Made by a program: the position numbers and the translations under genes. The notes beneath the pieces were generated by a model. That model saw only the letters and a program-made list of their open reading frames with translations. It was not told the origin of the DNA and searched no databases. A stretch of DNA of 46,409 nucleotides from a virus. The stretch lies in IMG/VR virus record IMGVR_UViG_3300047554_001102, positions 1 to 46,409 of that record; one strand, written 5' to 3'. Shown piece after piece: positions 7,679-15,713 of the stretch (its first letter is position 1; each line of letters opens with the position of its first letter).

Positions 7679-9205
7679 CTAATCTATTCTAACGGCCTTA
7701 ACACTTAGCAAAGACTCTAATCTATCTATAGAAATGTCAGCATAGCTAGGCGATAATTCTATACCATACCCCACCCGACCAGTACCAGCCGCAGCAATGA
7801 GGGTAGAACCCGATCCACAAAAACAGTCAACAACTAGATCACCTTTATCACTAAAAGCCTTTATAAACCATTCTGGGAGTTTATGGGGAAAGGCTGCCTG
7901 ATGTCCATTATTTTTGTTTACCGTATGTACTTTAAGCACGTTACTAGGGAGGGCAGTCCCCGATACCAGATCGCTATTATCTAGCACAGGCATATTCCAA
8001 TGAGTGCCATTGCCCCCATCTATTCTCGCTTCGCCCTCACCACTGAAACAATAGTCAGACTCATGCCCTACACGCTCAGGGTAGAAGCGTTCGATTGCCT
8101 TATCTGATTTGGTAAAGTGAAACACAGGCTCAAAGCCGTTCTTAAAACGATTAGGCCAACTCCCAGGCGCGGCATTGCGTACCCAACAAAACTCATCTAC
8201 GAAACACCAGCCCCAGTCATCTACATGGCTTATAGTAAGCTTTTTGACGTATAAATGCCTTTGCCCTTGTTCGCAGTGTTCTTTGATATTTAAGAAGTAA
8301 CTACCGCTATTAGATAGCCACAATTTAATGTTTTTTTGCACACTCTCAAACCATTTACTATAGCCGTCTGCTGGTATTGGTTTAAAGCCACTACTTTCGT
8401 CATATTTACGTTGACTGGCATAGGGCGGTGAAGTAAATAAAATATCAATCTTGCGATCGCCTAACAGTTTGTCCCACACAGCTAAGTCTAGGCAATCACC
8501 GACAATAATCCTATGATCGCCTATCGCCCATAGATCGCCTGGCTTAGAACTCGGCTCGATTATCTTGTCTAAGCTGTCTAAAATTTGATCGTCTAAGTTA
8601 TCAGTTACACTATCATCTAGATTATTGTCTAATTCACTGTTTAAATCGTCATTAAAGCTTGTCTGTTGACTGTCATTATAGATACTATCTAAACTATCAA
8701 AACAAGCTAGATTTGTTACGTTGTTTTGTAATAAATAATCACTTTGGGCCGCTAACGCCACACTATCAAAAAGCCCAAAAACCACCCCATCCCCCAACGC
8801 TGCAACAGTAGTGGCATTGTGGTCTATGCTGTAGGCTATAGCGGCGGCTTGACTATCTGATTTAGCGATAGTTGCTGGCACTAACCAGTCAATTACTTTG
8901 TCGCCTTTTAAATCTTTACTAACACCATTAGGCGGATTGTTGCGGTCTTTTTTAAATAAGGTTTTAAGGCAATTAAGGCTACGATCATGCCCTTCTACCA
9001 ACGTAAACATGACCGTTTTATCGGCTAAAAGCTGGTCAATTGAAAGGTCTTTATACTTATCATCTAGGAATACCAGATCAACCTGGATAGGGTCGCGGAA
9101 GCCGTGATAGTCAATACTGGCTAACGTGTTACTGGTAGAGTGCTTTTTGGAGTTATTGACAAGGCCTTCTAGTCGGGATAAGGGTATAAGGCGATATTCA
9201 AGCAT
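7679..9205 (-). CDS. ParB-like nuclease domain fused to class-beta DNA methyltransferase
   Basis: A 508-residue protein. Residues 1-130 resemble the ParB/sulfiredoxin fold (FRDPIQVD, LVEGHDRSLNCL). An Asp/Leu/Asn-rich low-complexity linker covers about 165-215. The methyltransferase follows, with the catalytic motif TSPPY (258-262) before the SAM motif FCGSG (462-466), the class-beta order. TSPPY favours N4-cytosine methylation, although N6-adenine is possible. ParB-methyltransferase fusions are common in phages and usually have no restriction partner, and none is visible here. A likely role is protecting phage DNA from host restriction. Confidence 0.9.
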   Translation of the reverse strand: MLEYRLIPLSRLEGLVNNSKKHSTSNTLASIDYHGFRDPIQVDLVFLDDKYKDLSIDQLLADKTVMFTLVEGHDRSLNCLKTLFKKDRNNPPNGVSKDLKGDKVIDWLVPATIAKSDSQAAAIAYSIDHNATTVAALGDGVVFGLFDSVALAAQSDYLLQNNVTNLACFDSLDSIYNDSQQTSFNDDLNSELDNNLDDSVTDNLDDQILDSLDKIIEPSSKPGDLWAIGDHRIIVGDCLDLAVWDKLLGDRKIDILFTSPPYASQRKYDESSGFKPIPADGYSKWFESVQKNIKLWLSNSGSYFLNIKEHCEQGQRHLYVKKLTISHVDDWGWCFVDEFCWVRNAAPGSWPNRFKNGFEPVFHFTKSDKAIERFYPERVGHESDYCFSGEGEARIDGGNGTHWNMPVLDNSDLVSGTALPSNVLKVHTVNKNNGHQAAFPHKLPEWFIKAFSDKGDLVVDCFCGSGSTLIAAAGTGRVGYGIELSPSYADISIDRLESLLSVKAVRID

Positions 9206-9256
9206 AAGGTTTTAGTTAGATGACAACTAAAATCAATTATGGCATAAAATGACAAA

Positions 9257-9290
9257 AATACCAGCAAGGGCAAATTCTCTCGCTGGTATT
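9257..9290. repeat. Inverted pair of the ACCAGC motif
   Basis: AATACCAGC (9257-9265) and GCTGGTATT (9282-9290) form a perfect 9-bp stem just downstream of a small minus-strand ORF. It is one of several paired copies of the dispersed motif AAYACCAGCRRGG. Confidence 0.8.
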
Positions 9291-9298
9291 AATAAACC

Positions 9299-9454
9299 TT
9301 AAGCTAAAAGGTCATAGATTTGTTGGAAGTAACTATCCCGCCACAAGTGCAATAACTTGTTAAGGTTAATTGTCTTATTACCATTATTGTCAAAGGCAAT
9401 TAGCGAGATGACGGTTGTTGATAGTTTGTTGCTGGTATTAATAAGGACTAACAC
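9299..9454 (-). CDS. Small ORF in frame with the upstream stop codon (51 aa)
   Basis: This ORF is in the same frame as the gene ending at 9467, directly after its TAA. Its first possible start is a GTG inside an ACCAGC motif, with no good ribosome site. The predicted sequence (VISLIAFDNNGNKTINLNKL) has protein-like composition, so it may be a lost C-terminal extension, a readthrough product or a small gene. It is bracketed by two inverted ACCAGC pairs, which suggests that insertion of the motif could have split an older longer gene. Confidence 0.35.
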   Translation of the reverse strand: MLVLINTSNKLSTTVISLIAFDNNGNKTINLNKLLHLWRDSYFQQIYDLLA

Positions 9455-9458
9455 CAGC
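9431..9458. repeat. Inverted pair of the ACCAGC motif
   Basis: GCTGGTATTA (9431-9440) faces TAACACCAGC (9449-9458). The ten-base arms pair with one G-T wobble, just after the stop of the gene at 9467-9922. Confidence 0.75.
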
Positions 9459-9466
9459 GAGAAGGT

Positions 9467-9922
9467 TTACAGATCAAAAATGTTTACGGGTTGGGAAGGC
9501 GTGATGACAAACTTAAGAGTGCCATCTGCAAATGCTTTGTCAACGATGCCTTTGATCTTTAAATGATCGTCTAAGACCTGGCGATCTCGGTCACACATTT
9601 GGTCATACCACTTGTCTTTAAACGCTTGAACCTTTGCGGTGTCGCAGTAATAATTGATGCTGGCACTATCACAATGCCCCTCGTCGTTGACAAACAAGAC
9701 GGTTAAGAGATTGTAAGTGCCACCTTTAGGCTTATTCCAAACCAAGCCAGATGCTTTTGGGTTGCTGGTGCAAGTCATCACCCGATACTCGCCTTTTTTA
9801 GCTCCTTTAGTGGCAATCTCAATCCACATTTTACGCTGGCAACGCAGGCGAAAACCGTAGGGATAATCGGGCGTAATATGGGCAGTTTCAAAACTTTCGT
9901 GACCGTTTAATAGTTGGTACAT
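9467..9922 (-). CDS. Hypothetical protein (151 aa)
   Basis: A soluble protein with a basic, Cys-containing first half (GFRLRCQRKMWIEIATKGAK, with TCTSNP later) and a mixed second half ending in a beta-like VITPSQPVNIFDL. Several Cys residues are present but not in a clear zinc-binding pattern. The ATG follows AGGAATTAATC, the recurring start context. I do not recognise a family. It appears to share the leftward transcript of its neighbours. Confidence 0.65.
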   Translation of the reverse strand: MYQLLNGHESFETAHITPDYPYGFRLRCQRKMWIEIATKGAKKGEYRVMTCTSNPKASGLVWNKPKGGTYNLLTVLFVNDEGHCDSASINYYCDTAKVQAFKDKWYDQMCDRDRQVLDDHLKIKGIVDKAFADGTLKFVITPSQPVNIFDL

Positions 9923-9988
9923 GATTAATTCCTAAATGATGGTTGGTTAACAGTTAGCCTTTTAAGGACTTGCTAAAGTCGGGGTAAA

Positions 9989-10399
9989 TTAATAGCTGTC
10001 TCGAAACCGCTCTGTCATTGCGGTTTGGTAATCGTTAACGATCAGCTTGGCAGTTTTAATGTCAATTTGCTTAAGGTTTTTGCCATCAAAATAGTGAATG
10101 ATGCAATTACGAGGCATAGAGGCTACAGCCCGAACGCCGCAACCTGAAGACTTTAATAAGTGCCAACGGTCAGCCTGACCGAATAGATATGGAACAAAAA
10201 CGCCTGGGGCGGGATATGCCTCAAAGGGCGATAACAGGTCAAGATATGTGCCTGTGGAATAGGCAATGTGAATAAATTGGGTTGTTGGGTTTAACCCAAT
10301 AATTTGCTTGTCATGGTCGAAGTCGGTGCGGTATGCCTCAACGATGGCTTGAGACTGTTCAAACAATTGGTCGTAAATAGTTGCGGTTAGGGTGGTCAT
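9989..10399 (-). CDS. Hypothetical protein (136 aa)
   Basis: Begins MTTLTATIYDQLFEQ; the ATG at 10399 is preferred over an upstream TTG because AAGGA lies nine bases before it. The protein is mixed alpha/beta with no membrane segment and ends in a basic/acidic helix (TAKLIVNDYQTAMTERFRDSY). I do not recognise a family. It sits between two inverted-repeat-separated genes in the leftward operon. Confidence 0.65.
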   Translation of the reverse strand: MTTLTATIYDQLFEQSQAIVEAYRTDFDHDKQIIGLNPTTQFIHIAYSTGTYLDLLSPFEAYPAPGVFVPYLFGQADRWHLLKSSGCGVRAVASMPRNCIIHYFDGKNLKQIDIKTAKLIVNDYQTAMTERFRDSY

Positions 10400-10423
10400 A
10401 ATCAAAAATCCTTAGATTGTGAG

Positions 10424-10462
10424 TAACACCAGCAGAGGGTAATAGTTACCTTGCTGGTGTTA
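10424..10462. repeat. Inverted pair of the ACCAGC motif
   Basis: TAACACCAGC (10424-10433) and GCTGGTGTTA (10453-10462) are perfect ten-base arms in the gap between two minus-strand genes. The transcript would fold into a stable hairpin without a T-run. Confidence 0.85.
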
Positions 10463-10467
10463 GTAAA

Positions 10468-10677
10468 TTAAGCCTTAAACTCGACGGCTAAAATAGCTTT
10501 TGCGGTTTCAATTAAGTTGCCTTCTAAATCAATGCAAATACCGTAACGATGAAGGTTTTCTAAAGCGGCAATTCGAGAAAGCCCCCGACCATTAATCAAT
10601 TCTTTTAACTCACAACGGATGTTATGGCGATCTGTAGCGGTTAGAATGCGATAGGGGCGAATGATGTAGCTAATCAT
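10468..10677 (-). CDS. Small hypothetical protein (69 aa)
   Basis: Starts at the ATG at 10677 (MISYIIRPYRIL), behind GGAGGGTAAATAAG; an upstream TTG in frame would overlap the preceding small gene and lacks a ribosome site. The protein is helical, with IRCELKELINGRGLSRIAALENLHRYG in its middle, and could bind nucleic acid. There are no diagnostic motifs. Confidence 0.65.
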   Translation of the reverse strand: MISYIIRPYRILTATDRHNIRCELKELINGRGLSRIAALENLHRYGICIDLEGNLIETAKAILAVEFKA

Positions 10678-10678
10678 C

Positions 10679-10786
10679 TTATTTACCCTCCCCACCAACT
10701 AAAACGATTGTATAGATTGAAAGGCGAACACGACGGGTGGTGTTATTGGTGCGAACCTTAAACAATTGACTTTTTGTATGTAGCAT
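10679..10786 (-). CDS. Small basic protein (35 aa)
   Basis: Begins MLHTKSQLFKVRTNN and is rich in Arg, Lys and Thr. The ATG follows the recurring GGATTAATC context. Its end overlaps the ribosome site of the next gene, so it may act partly as a leader that couples translation. It is the first ORF after the TTGACA promoter at 10856-10885. Confidence 0.5.
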   Translation of the reverse strand: MLHTKSQLFKVRTNNTTRRVRLSIYTIVLVGGEGK

Positions 10787-10855
10787 GATTAATCCCTATA
10801 AACGACAAAACAGTTAAGTTATCAACTTTTATTAGCTAACTTCTTAACTGTTTTA

Positions 10856-10885
10856 ATAATAGCTTTAATCTAGGATATTTGTCAA
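10856..10885 (-). promoter_or_regulatory. Promoter for the 10786-9299 gene group
   Basis: On the minus strand, TTGACA (10885-10880), an 18-base spacer and TATTAT (10861-10856), about 70 bases before the first ATG. It is embedded in AAGCTTGACAAAT and overlaps the end of the sliding-clamp gene region. Confidence 0.7.
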
Positions 10886-10887
10886 GC

Positions 10888-11913
10888 TTAGTCAGTTTTA
10901 ATCTTTACTAAACCAACCAGCAAGCCGTTAACTGCACACATGGTTTGACCGTCACTAAACTTAATCATTGTTTGTTGGCTGCTACCAATAGCATTGAGCA
11001 AGGTTTGAGGCGATAAGATGAGTGTAAAATCAGCACCAGCGCAAGCAATATCGGGCTTAAATGTGTGGTTTTTGCTGTTAACGGTTAGCTGATTATCTTG
11101 CCAGCAAAATTTAAGGTAATCATCATATTTATTGCACATCTTAGCCATTTTAATCAGTCCTTTGCTATCGGCTAAGGTGATAGAATCACCCAAAAAGCTT
11201 GACATCAATTTGGTGGTTGAATCATACATCCGTCTGGCATTTGTTCGCCCATATTCAAACGGCTGTGTCAGTGTTAGGTCGTCTTTAATGATGTTTATTG
11301 AGTTATCATCGCAGTCAGTGCCACCGTCATAAACATTAATAGTTGCACCGATAGGCATAAACTTTTTAATTAAGTTTATTAGGGGCGTATAGATGCGAAA
11401 CCCAGTGTCACTATCGGCATAAAAATCTTGTTCTACCGACTTGTAGTAAAGCATTATGCCATTGGTAGCAAACACAGTGATCTTGTCATCTTTGGGCATG
11501 ATTGCAACCCCATTTAAGTCTTGCCTTGCATCTTTAGTCGTGCAAAACTGGCTTGCATCAATAATCATTTGGCATAAACTATCTGTAAGGATGAAACTGT
11601 AGATTAATTTACTTTGGCTGGCATTATTAAAACTACTCTCTGGCTCCCGCCCACACATTTTAAACTGCCCGTAGTCATAATTGATCACCAGTAAATTATC
11701 TGGGTCATAATCAAACCCCAAGCTAAAGTTTTTAAGCTTGTTTAAGACCGTATTAAGTATAGTTGTGGGTAATTCCAAACACCATTCAACATCCTTATTA
11801 AATGGTGTGGTAGCAACACTTACATTGCCACCGTAAATACGGCCATTGCTATTGATTGTGACCGAATCGGATACGGTTTTAATCGCTTGAATTGCCTGTT
11901 GTAAACTGTACAT
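10888..11913 (-). CDS. DNA polymerase sliding clamp-like protein (divergent beta clamp)
   Basis: Three-domain pattern of a bacterial beta clamp in about 341 residues. Domain 1 has LPTTILNTVLNKL and LVINYDYGQFKMCG, like the family's vpa-L-ILR and kIksGksrFkL strands. Domain 2 has TTKDARQDLNGVAI followed by KITVFATNGIMLYY, matching the kdesRpiLnGV and lvATDGhrLa signatures. The C-terminus is VNGLLVGLVKIK. I prefer the ATG at 11913 over an upstream start that would overlap the neighbouring gene by 116 bases. It would tether a polymerase, probably the host's, since no polymerase gene is in the window. Confidence 0.7.
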   Translation of the reverse strand: MYSLQQAIQAIKTVSDSVTINSNGRIYGGNVSVATTPFNKDVEWCLELPTTILNTVLNKLKNFSLGFDYDPDNLLVINYDYGQFKMCGREPESSFNNASQSKLIYSFILTDSLCQMIIDASQFCTTKDARQDLNGVAIMPKDDKITVFATNGIMLYYKSVEQDFYADSDTGFRIYTPLINLIKKFMPIGATINVYDGGTDCDDNSINIIKDDLTLTQPFEYGRTNARRMYDSTTKLMSSFLGDSITLADSKGLIKMAKMCNKYDDYLKFCWQDNQLTVNSKNHTFKPDIACAGADFTLILSPQTLLNAIGSSQQTMIKFSDGQTMCAVNGLLVGLVKIKTD

Positions 11914-12331
11914 AGTAGTTAATAACCTGCCTAATAGTTGACGTAATGGTTGATTTTTTTTGCTGTTGGCGCAACCAGCTAATCTCTTCCGCACTTAAAA
12001 AGGTAATAGTGGTTTGACGCAATGGTTGGTCGTAGTCATCAATGACCTTGACTTTGCAACCATCCTGTTTGAATTTGGCGATCGCCGCCGATAACCACCC
12101 TGGGGTAAAAGCTAAAGCCCGTTGCGACTCGGTAAGACTGGCACAGACCCGATAGGTTTTTTTACGCTTAGTTGGACAGCCTTTACAGTTCTGCTGCTGG
12201 TGCTTTTTATAGCTGGCAGCGTCTATGTCATAAATACGACCACAGCCCTCACATTTGACGGTATGAGTTAGTCTTGCCCGACTCATTTCTGGGGTGTGTT
12301 TATTGAAAGTTGATAAAATTGTTAATGGCAT
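11879..12331 (-). CDS. Zinc-ribbon protein (about 150 aa)
   Basis: The N-terminal part holds CEGC and CKGC pairs about 20 residues apart (KCEGCGRIYDIDAA, NCKGCPTKRKK), a zinc-ribbon arrangement. The C-terminal segment STITSTIRQVINYYVQF resembles a small helical DNA-binding or dimerisation motif. The ATG at 12331 is chosen because the predicted transcript starts near 12351, which would leave no leader for the upstream TTG. It overlaps the clamp gene by 35 bases. Probably a DNA-binding accessory protein. Confidence 0.6.
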   Translation of the reverse strand: MPLTILSTFNKHTPEMSRARLTHTVKCEGCGRIYDIDAASYKKHQQQNCKGCPTKRKKTYRVCASLTESQRALAFTPGWLSAAIAKFKQDGCKVKVIDDYDQPLRQTTITFLSAEEISWLRQQQKKSTITSTIRQVINYYVQFTTGNSSD

Positions 12332-12357
12332 ATTGTTAGTAATAAGGTTCAATTGAT

Positions 12358-12385
12358 ATTATAGTCAATCAAACCTTATTGTCAA
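12358..12385 (-). promoter_or_regulatory. Promoter for the zinc-ribbon and clamp genes
   Basis: On the minus strand, TTGACA (12385-12380), a 16-base spacer and a consensus TATAAT (12363-12358). Confidence 0.75.
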
Positions 12386-12393
12386 AGGCTAGA

Positions 12394-12759
12394 CTAACTA
12401 AATGATTGGCTTAAGCGACCAACATTAAGCTGGTATCGAATCTTTTTAGCATCTTCAAGTAGAAAGCCTTTCTTTTCAAGCCTTTCAATTGACTTGCTGA
12501 CTCTTTCCATTTCTACCTGATTAGCCAAAATCTGTTCAAATTGACCGCTAAACTTTGGGTTTTGGTTGTCAATTCGAGGGCGAAAACCGTCTTGGTACAT
12601 GGTTTTCCAGATGTGATCATTAAACCGAGATAAGCCATCACGCTTAGAATCTAGTGCCAACAATCGGCGCATTTTAGGGCAGTCTGGCAACACTTCTTTG
12701 CAAAGCCGTTGATGGGCTTTTTGGTAGCGGATTGATTGTTTTAGTTTGCTGGTGGTCAT
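12394..12759 (-). CDS. Hypothetical basic helical protein (121 aa)
   Basis: Starts MTTSKLKQSIRYQ behind GAGGG with suitable spacing. The protein is basic and strongly helical, with a C-terminal coiled-coil-like stretch (EMERVSKSIERLEKKGFLL). No family recognised. It is followed downstream by the promoter of the next transcript. Confidence 0.65.
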   Translation of the reverse strand: MTTSKLKQSIRYQKAHQRLCKEVLPDCPKMRRLLALDSKRDGLSRFNDHIWKTMYQDGFRPRIDNQNPKFSGQFEQILANQVEMERVSKSIERLEKKGFLLEDAKKIRYQLNVGRLSQSFS

Positions 12760-12771
12760 AACATTAAACCC

Positions 12772-12999
12772 TCAAAGTAATGGTGTGCGAGTGACTGTGC
12801 AACGGTGGTTATTAACAACAAATTGCACCGTCCTTTTGGTGTCATCATTTGTCCTGATACCTTCAATAAAGACATCAAAAATGGTTGGATCAAATGAGCC
12901 GCCACAAGACTTTAGCCGTTGCTCAATGTCATAGCTGCGAAGATAAGCCTCAATTACTGGGTTGTCTTTTTCAAAGTAGATAACTAGAATGTAAATCAC
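12772..12999 (-). CDS. Small hypothetical protein (75 aa)
   Basis: GTG start at 12999 behind GAGG. The N-terminus MIYILVIYFEKDNP is a beta strand rather than a membrane helix, followed by an alpha/beta body and a basic end. It lies 12 bases upstream of the next minus-strand gene, so the two are probably cotranscribed. No family recognised. Confidence 0.6.
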   Translation of the reverse strand: MIYILVIYFEKDNPVIEAYLRSYDIEQRLKSCGGSFDPTIFDVFIEGIRTNDDTKRTVQFVVNNHRCTVTRTPLL

Positions 13000-13030
13000 A
13001 ACTACCTCGGCAAACGTTTTAAATTACCTC

Positions 13031-13057
13031 GCTGGTATTTGTTGAATTAATACCAGC
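13031..13057. repeat. Inverted pair of the ACCAGC motif
   Basis: GCTGGTATT (13031-13039) and AATACCAGC (13049-13057) are perfect nine-base arms around a nine-base loop, flanked by CCTC and AAGGGG. Located between two minus-strand genes. Confidence 0.85.
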
Positions 13058-13069
13058 AAGGGGAAGTGT

Positions 13070-13501
13070 TTAGACTAGGCAAAGCATTTTGCCAAAGTGT
13101 TCATAAACTGGTTGGTTTAAATCGTCCGACTTCCAATCAATAGGCATAGAAGTCAAGATTTCTTGGTTAACAACATTGCAACCATAAACAGATACTTGGT
13201 AAGACTCATAAAACCAATTCCATTCAAAAACAATGCGCTTGCCATTATCAAACTTGGCGATAAGCTCTTCACCTAAAACTTTAAGCCCTCGCTCATTACA
13301 AATACCAGCGACAAAGTTTTTGCCAAGGTCGGTTAAACTCCACAGATCACGGTATCCCCACGAACAAGGAACACACTCAGACAGGCAAATATAGCCATTG
13401 CTTTCAAGCTGACTAATTTGGTTGGTTTCAAGGTCGGAAATTGGAAAACCACAACCAATATAATCAGACACCATTGCATCAATTACATCTTGACTTAACA
13501 T
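13070..13501 (-). CDS. Hypothetical protein with possible winged-helix features (143 aa)
   Basis: Begins MLSQDVIDAMVSDYIG; the ATG is behind GGAATTAATC. The segment RDLWSLTDLGKNFVAGICNERG resembles a winged-helix tail in which a wing precedes TDLGK. Its last third is beta-rich. It has its own promoter at 13533-13561. A DNA-binding or phage regulatory role is possible but unproven. Confidence 0.6.
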   Translation of the reverse strand: MLSQDVIDAMVSDYIGCGFPISDLETNQISQLESNGYICLSECVPCSWGYRDLWSLTDLGKNFVAGICNERGLKVLGEELIAKFDNGKRIVFEWNWFYESYQVSVYGCNVVNQEILTSMPIDWKSDDLNQPVYEHFGKMLCLV

Positions 13502-13532
13502 GATTAATTCCTTAACTTTTTAAACTATCCTA

Positions 13533-13561
13533 ACAATAGCTTAGTCTAAGATTATTGTCAA
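13533..13561 (-). promoter_or_regulatory. Promoter for the 13070-13501 gene
   Basis: On the minus strand, TTGACA (13561-13556), a 17-base spacer and TATTGT (13538-13533). The spacer and flanks form a dyad: GCTTAGT before the -35 box and ACTAAGC at the end of the spacer. Confidence 0.7.
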
Positions 13562-13583
13562 CTAAGCTATTATTATAAACCAA

Positions 13584-14633
13584 CTACCAAGCCCGAACTG
13601 CAACAGTTTGAGTGTTGGCTTGACGGTTGCGTTCGGCGTAGGCAAAGCCACTGATAGACGCTAAAAACTCAGACTGTTTAACATTCACCGCACTGGTAGG
13701 ATCAATAACGCGATCAACCAACTTAGTAGCGTTCTTTTGTTTACCGTAGTTGTGGTTTAAATACTCGGTGGCGACATTCAAAAGACCCCAACAAGTGTTG
13801 TAAGCCGATAACATTTCACCGCCCATATAATGCCCAGACTCAAACTGTTCAATCAAACTTTGCACAACCTTATTTTGATCGGCTAATGTCTTGAGTGGAT
13901 CACCAAACTGTTTAACCAACTGAGTAACCGCTACAGACATCGGCATTTCAGTTTCAGCCAATAACTGAAAATCAGCCTGCGTCTTTTCCCATTTTGCTTG
14001 AGCTTTTTGCATGGTCTGGCGCACTTTGTTAACATCCAAGTTTTTATGGCTGATAATCAAGTTGTCGCTGACTTTTGCCGTCATCCCATTGGTGCAGACA
14101 AGCCGTTCAGCCATCAACCCAACACTCAGCCCATACCCATAGTTGTAAGGCATCCGCAAGATGACTTTGCCATCTACACGATCACTGCCTGGCAGAGCCA
14201 TCGTGCTATTTGACCCAAGAGTACCAGCCGCAAAAAGCGTTAACTTAAGCTGTTCCTCACCATATTTGTCATCCTCAATAGTTTGGATTGTGCCAATTTT
14301 TTCAAGGTCAATCTGGTTAGCTGATGCAAATTCACGAAAAAGGTCAACAGTCTCACCAAAAGCTGGCGCATTCCAATCCTTCGATACCACATCCATAAAC
14401 ATCCCATCCTCTAAACGGTAGAGTACAGGACGTTTCCCCTGCTGGTATTGAAACATATGGCCATACTGGCAATCGGACTTAGCAAAATGCCAATCCAACC
14501 CAATATCATTCAAAATTTTATCGGTTGACATCGAACTATCAACATCAACCCCCAAACCCCGAAAAATGTCTTTCTCTTCTTTACTGGCAAGAGAATAGCC
14601 AGCCGAACGTGCCAAATCAGATACTAATGACAT
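13584..14633 (-). CDS. DUF932 family phage/plasmid-like protein
   Basis: 349 residues matching the pattern of DUF932 (phage/plasmid-like protein) proteins: an early conserved region (YRLEDGMFMDVVSKDW), the central RLVCTNGMTAK, and the C-terminal SAYNTCWGLLNVATEYLNHNYGK. The family is widespread on phages and plasmids; its biochemical role is unknown, though it is often near replication or recombination genes. It has its own promoter. Confidence 0.85.
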   Translation of the reverse strand: MSLVSDLARSAGYSLASKEEKDIFRGLGVDVDSSMSTDKILNDIGLDWHFAKSDCQYGHMFQYQQGKRPVLYRLEDGMFMDVVSKDWNAPAFGETVDLFREFASANQIDLEKIGTIQTIEDDKYGEEQLKLTLFAAGTLGSNSTMALPGSDRVDGKVILRMPYNYGYGLSVGLMAERLVCTNGMTAKVSDNLIISHKNLDVNKVRQTMQKAQAKWEKTQADFQLLAETEMPMSVAVTQLVKQFGDPLKTLADQNKVVQSLIEQFESGHYMGGEMLSAYNTCWGLLNVATEYLNHNYGKQKNATKLVDRVIDPTSAVNVKQSEFLASISGFAYAERNRQANTQTVAVRAW

Positions 14634-14662
14634 ACGTTAAATCCTAAAATTGAACTATAATC

Positions 14663-14691
14663 AATATAGCTTAATTTTAGTTATTTGTCAA
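14663..14691 (-). promoter_or_regulatory. Promoter for the DUF932 gene
   Basis: On the minus strand, TTGACA (14691-14686), a 17-base spacer and TATATT (14668-14663), about 30 bases before the ATG. Confidence 0.75.
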
Positions 14692-14692
14692 A

Positions 14693-15325
14693 TTATCTAA
14701 CACTTAAATAACGTATAAAGGTGCTGGCAATAAAATCATCTAAGTTATAGTTTTTATGCTTTAAATAAGCCTGTAACTTTTCATAAATTGGCTTGAATAT
14801 TTTAACCTCAATCGTAGTCGTGGCGGGAAGATTGAGCCTACTGGGAACATCGTTGTTTTCAATCATTCGCCACACCGCTTTATTAAAACTAACGTCATTA
14901 AATGTTATCCAACCCATGATGTCATTGCCCTGTACCTTGTAAGGAATTTTGACGGGTCTAATCGTGTCTTTTATGCCAATTCCCTTCGGCTTAAACATTC
15001 GTGCGTGGCGCAAGACTCTGGCAATATTAGACTTATTGTCATAATTAAAAATAACCGCCAACATCTCGTAACTATGCTTATGAACAAGGTAATAATCTAG
15101 GATGTATTGACCGTTCTGAATGTGGGCGGTTTTAGCTTGATAGCCACTTAAAATGTGTAGGTTAATATCATCTTTTTGCGAGTGCAAAAACTCACATAAC
15201 TGGTAATAATCAGCCCCCAACTTATCTGCCACATCTGCCAGCGTGTGTAGTGGTTCTTCTGCATTCCCACCCCGCTTCTGGCTGTAATAAATATCGGTAA
15301 TCTGTTCAAGATCAAATTTAACCAC
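14693..15325 (-). CDS. Hypothetical protein (210 aa)
   Basis: GTG start at 15325. The N-terminal third contains TLADVADKLGADYYQLCEFL and the middle contains YEMLAVIFNYDNKSNIARVL; both resemble helix-turn-helix segments, with DNKSNIARVLRHARM as a likely recognition region. The C-terminus is helical and basic. A DNA-binding role is likely, possibly regulatory. No closer family recognised. Confidence 0.6.
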   Translation of the reverse strand: MVKFDLEQITDIYYSQKRGGNAEEPLHTLADVADKLGADYYQLCEFLHSQKDDINLHILSGYQAKTAHIQNGQYILDYYLVHKHSYEMLAVIFNYDNKSNIARVLRHARMFKPKGIGIKDTIRPVKIPYKVQGNDIMGWITFNDVSFNKAVWRMIENNDVPSRLNLPATTTIEVKIFKPIYEKLQAYLKHKNYNLDDFIASTFIRYLSVR

Positions 15326-15394
15326 ATTAAACCCTGCCTATTTGTATAGACAGAGTTTAACATTTAAAGTCAGTTGTCAGGAAACTAATTGTGA

Positions 15395-15610
15395 TTATGC
15401 CCAAATCACTCCATGCTCAATTAAATAACTTCGGTGTACGGCTTTTGACTTGCCTTCTGCGTTTTCGACTAAGTAAAGAGGGTTTTCTTTGTCTGCAAGA
15501 ATCACCTCTGTCACTTTGGCTAGTTCTTTTGCCTTGATAAAGCAAGGATCAAAAGCCCATGCAGAAGGAGAAAAGTCTTTTGATAACGTGAATGGTATTG
15601 TAATTTTCAT
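15395..15610 (-). CDS. Small hypothetical protein (71 aa)
   Basis: Begins MKITIPFTLSKDFSPSAWAF; the ATG follows GGATTAATCA. A small beta-rich protein with a KSKAVHRSYLIEHGVIWA tail. No family recognised. It lies immediately beyond the right-end hairpins of the IsrB element, so the insertion appears not to have broken it. Confidence 0.6.
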   Translation of the reverse strand: MKITIPFTLSKDFSPSAWAFDPCFIKAKELAKVTEVILADKENPLYLVENAEGKSKAVHRSYLIEHGVIWA

Positions 15611-15648
15611 TGATTAATCCAATCCTCAAATAATCGTGTTTTAGCTGT

Positions 15649-15700
15649 GGGGTCAAATTCATACCCCACTCCAATACCCAAGGCTTCGTGTTGGGAGTGG
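15649..15700. repeat. Tandem hairpins downstream of isrB (candidate element end)
   Basis: GGGGT (15649-15653) pairs with ACCCC (15663-15667). CCACT (15666-15670) with inner CCCAA (15677-15681) pairs with TTGGG (15691-15695) and AGTGG (15696-15700). Subterminal hairpins are the transposase recognition sites in IS200/IS605-type elements. They lie 14 bases past the isrB stop. Confidence 0.55.
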
Positions 15701-15713
15701 CAGGGAATTTCTG

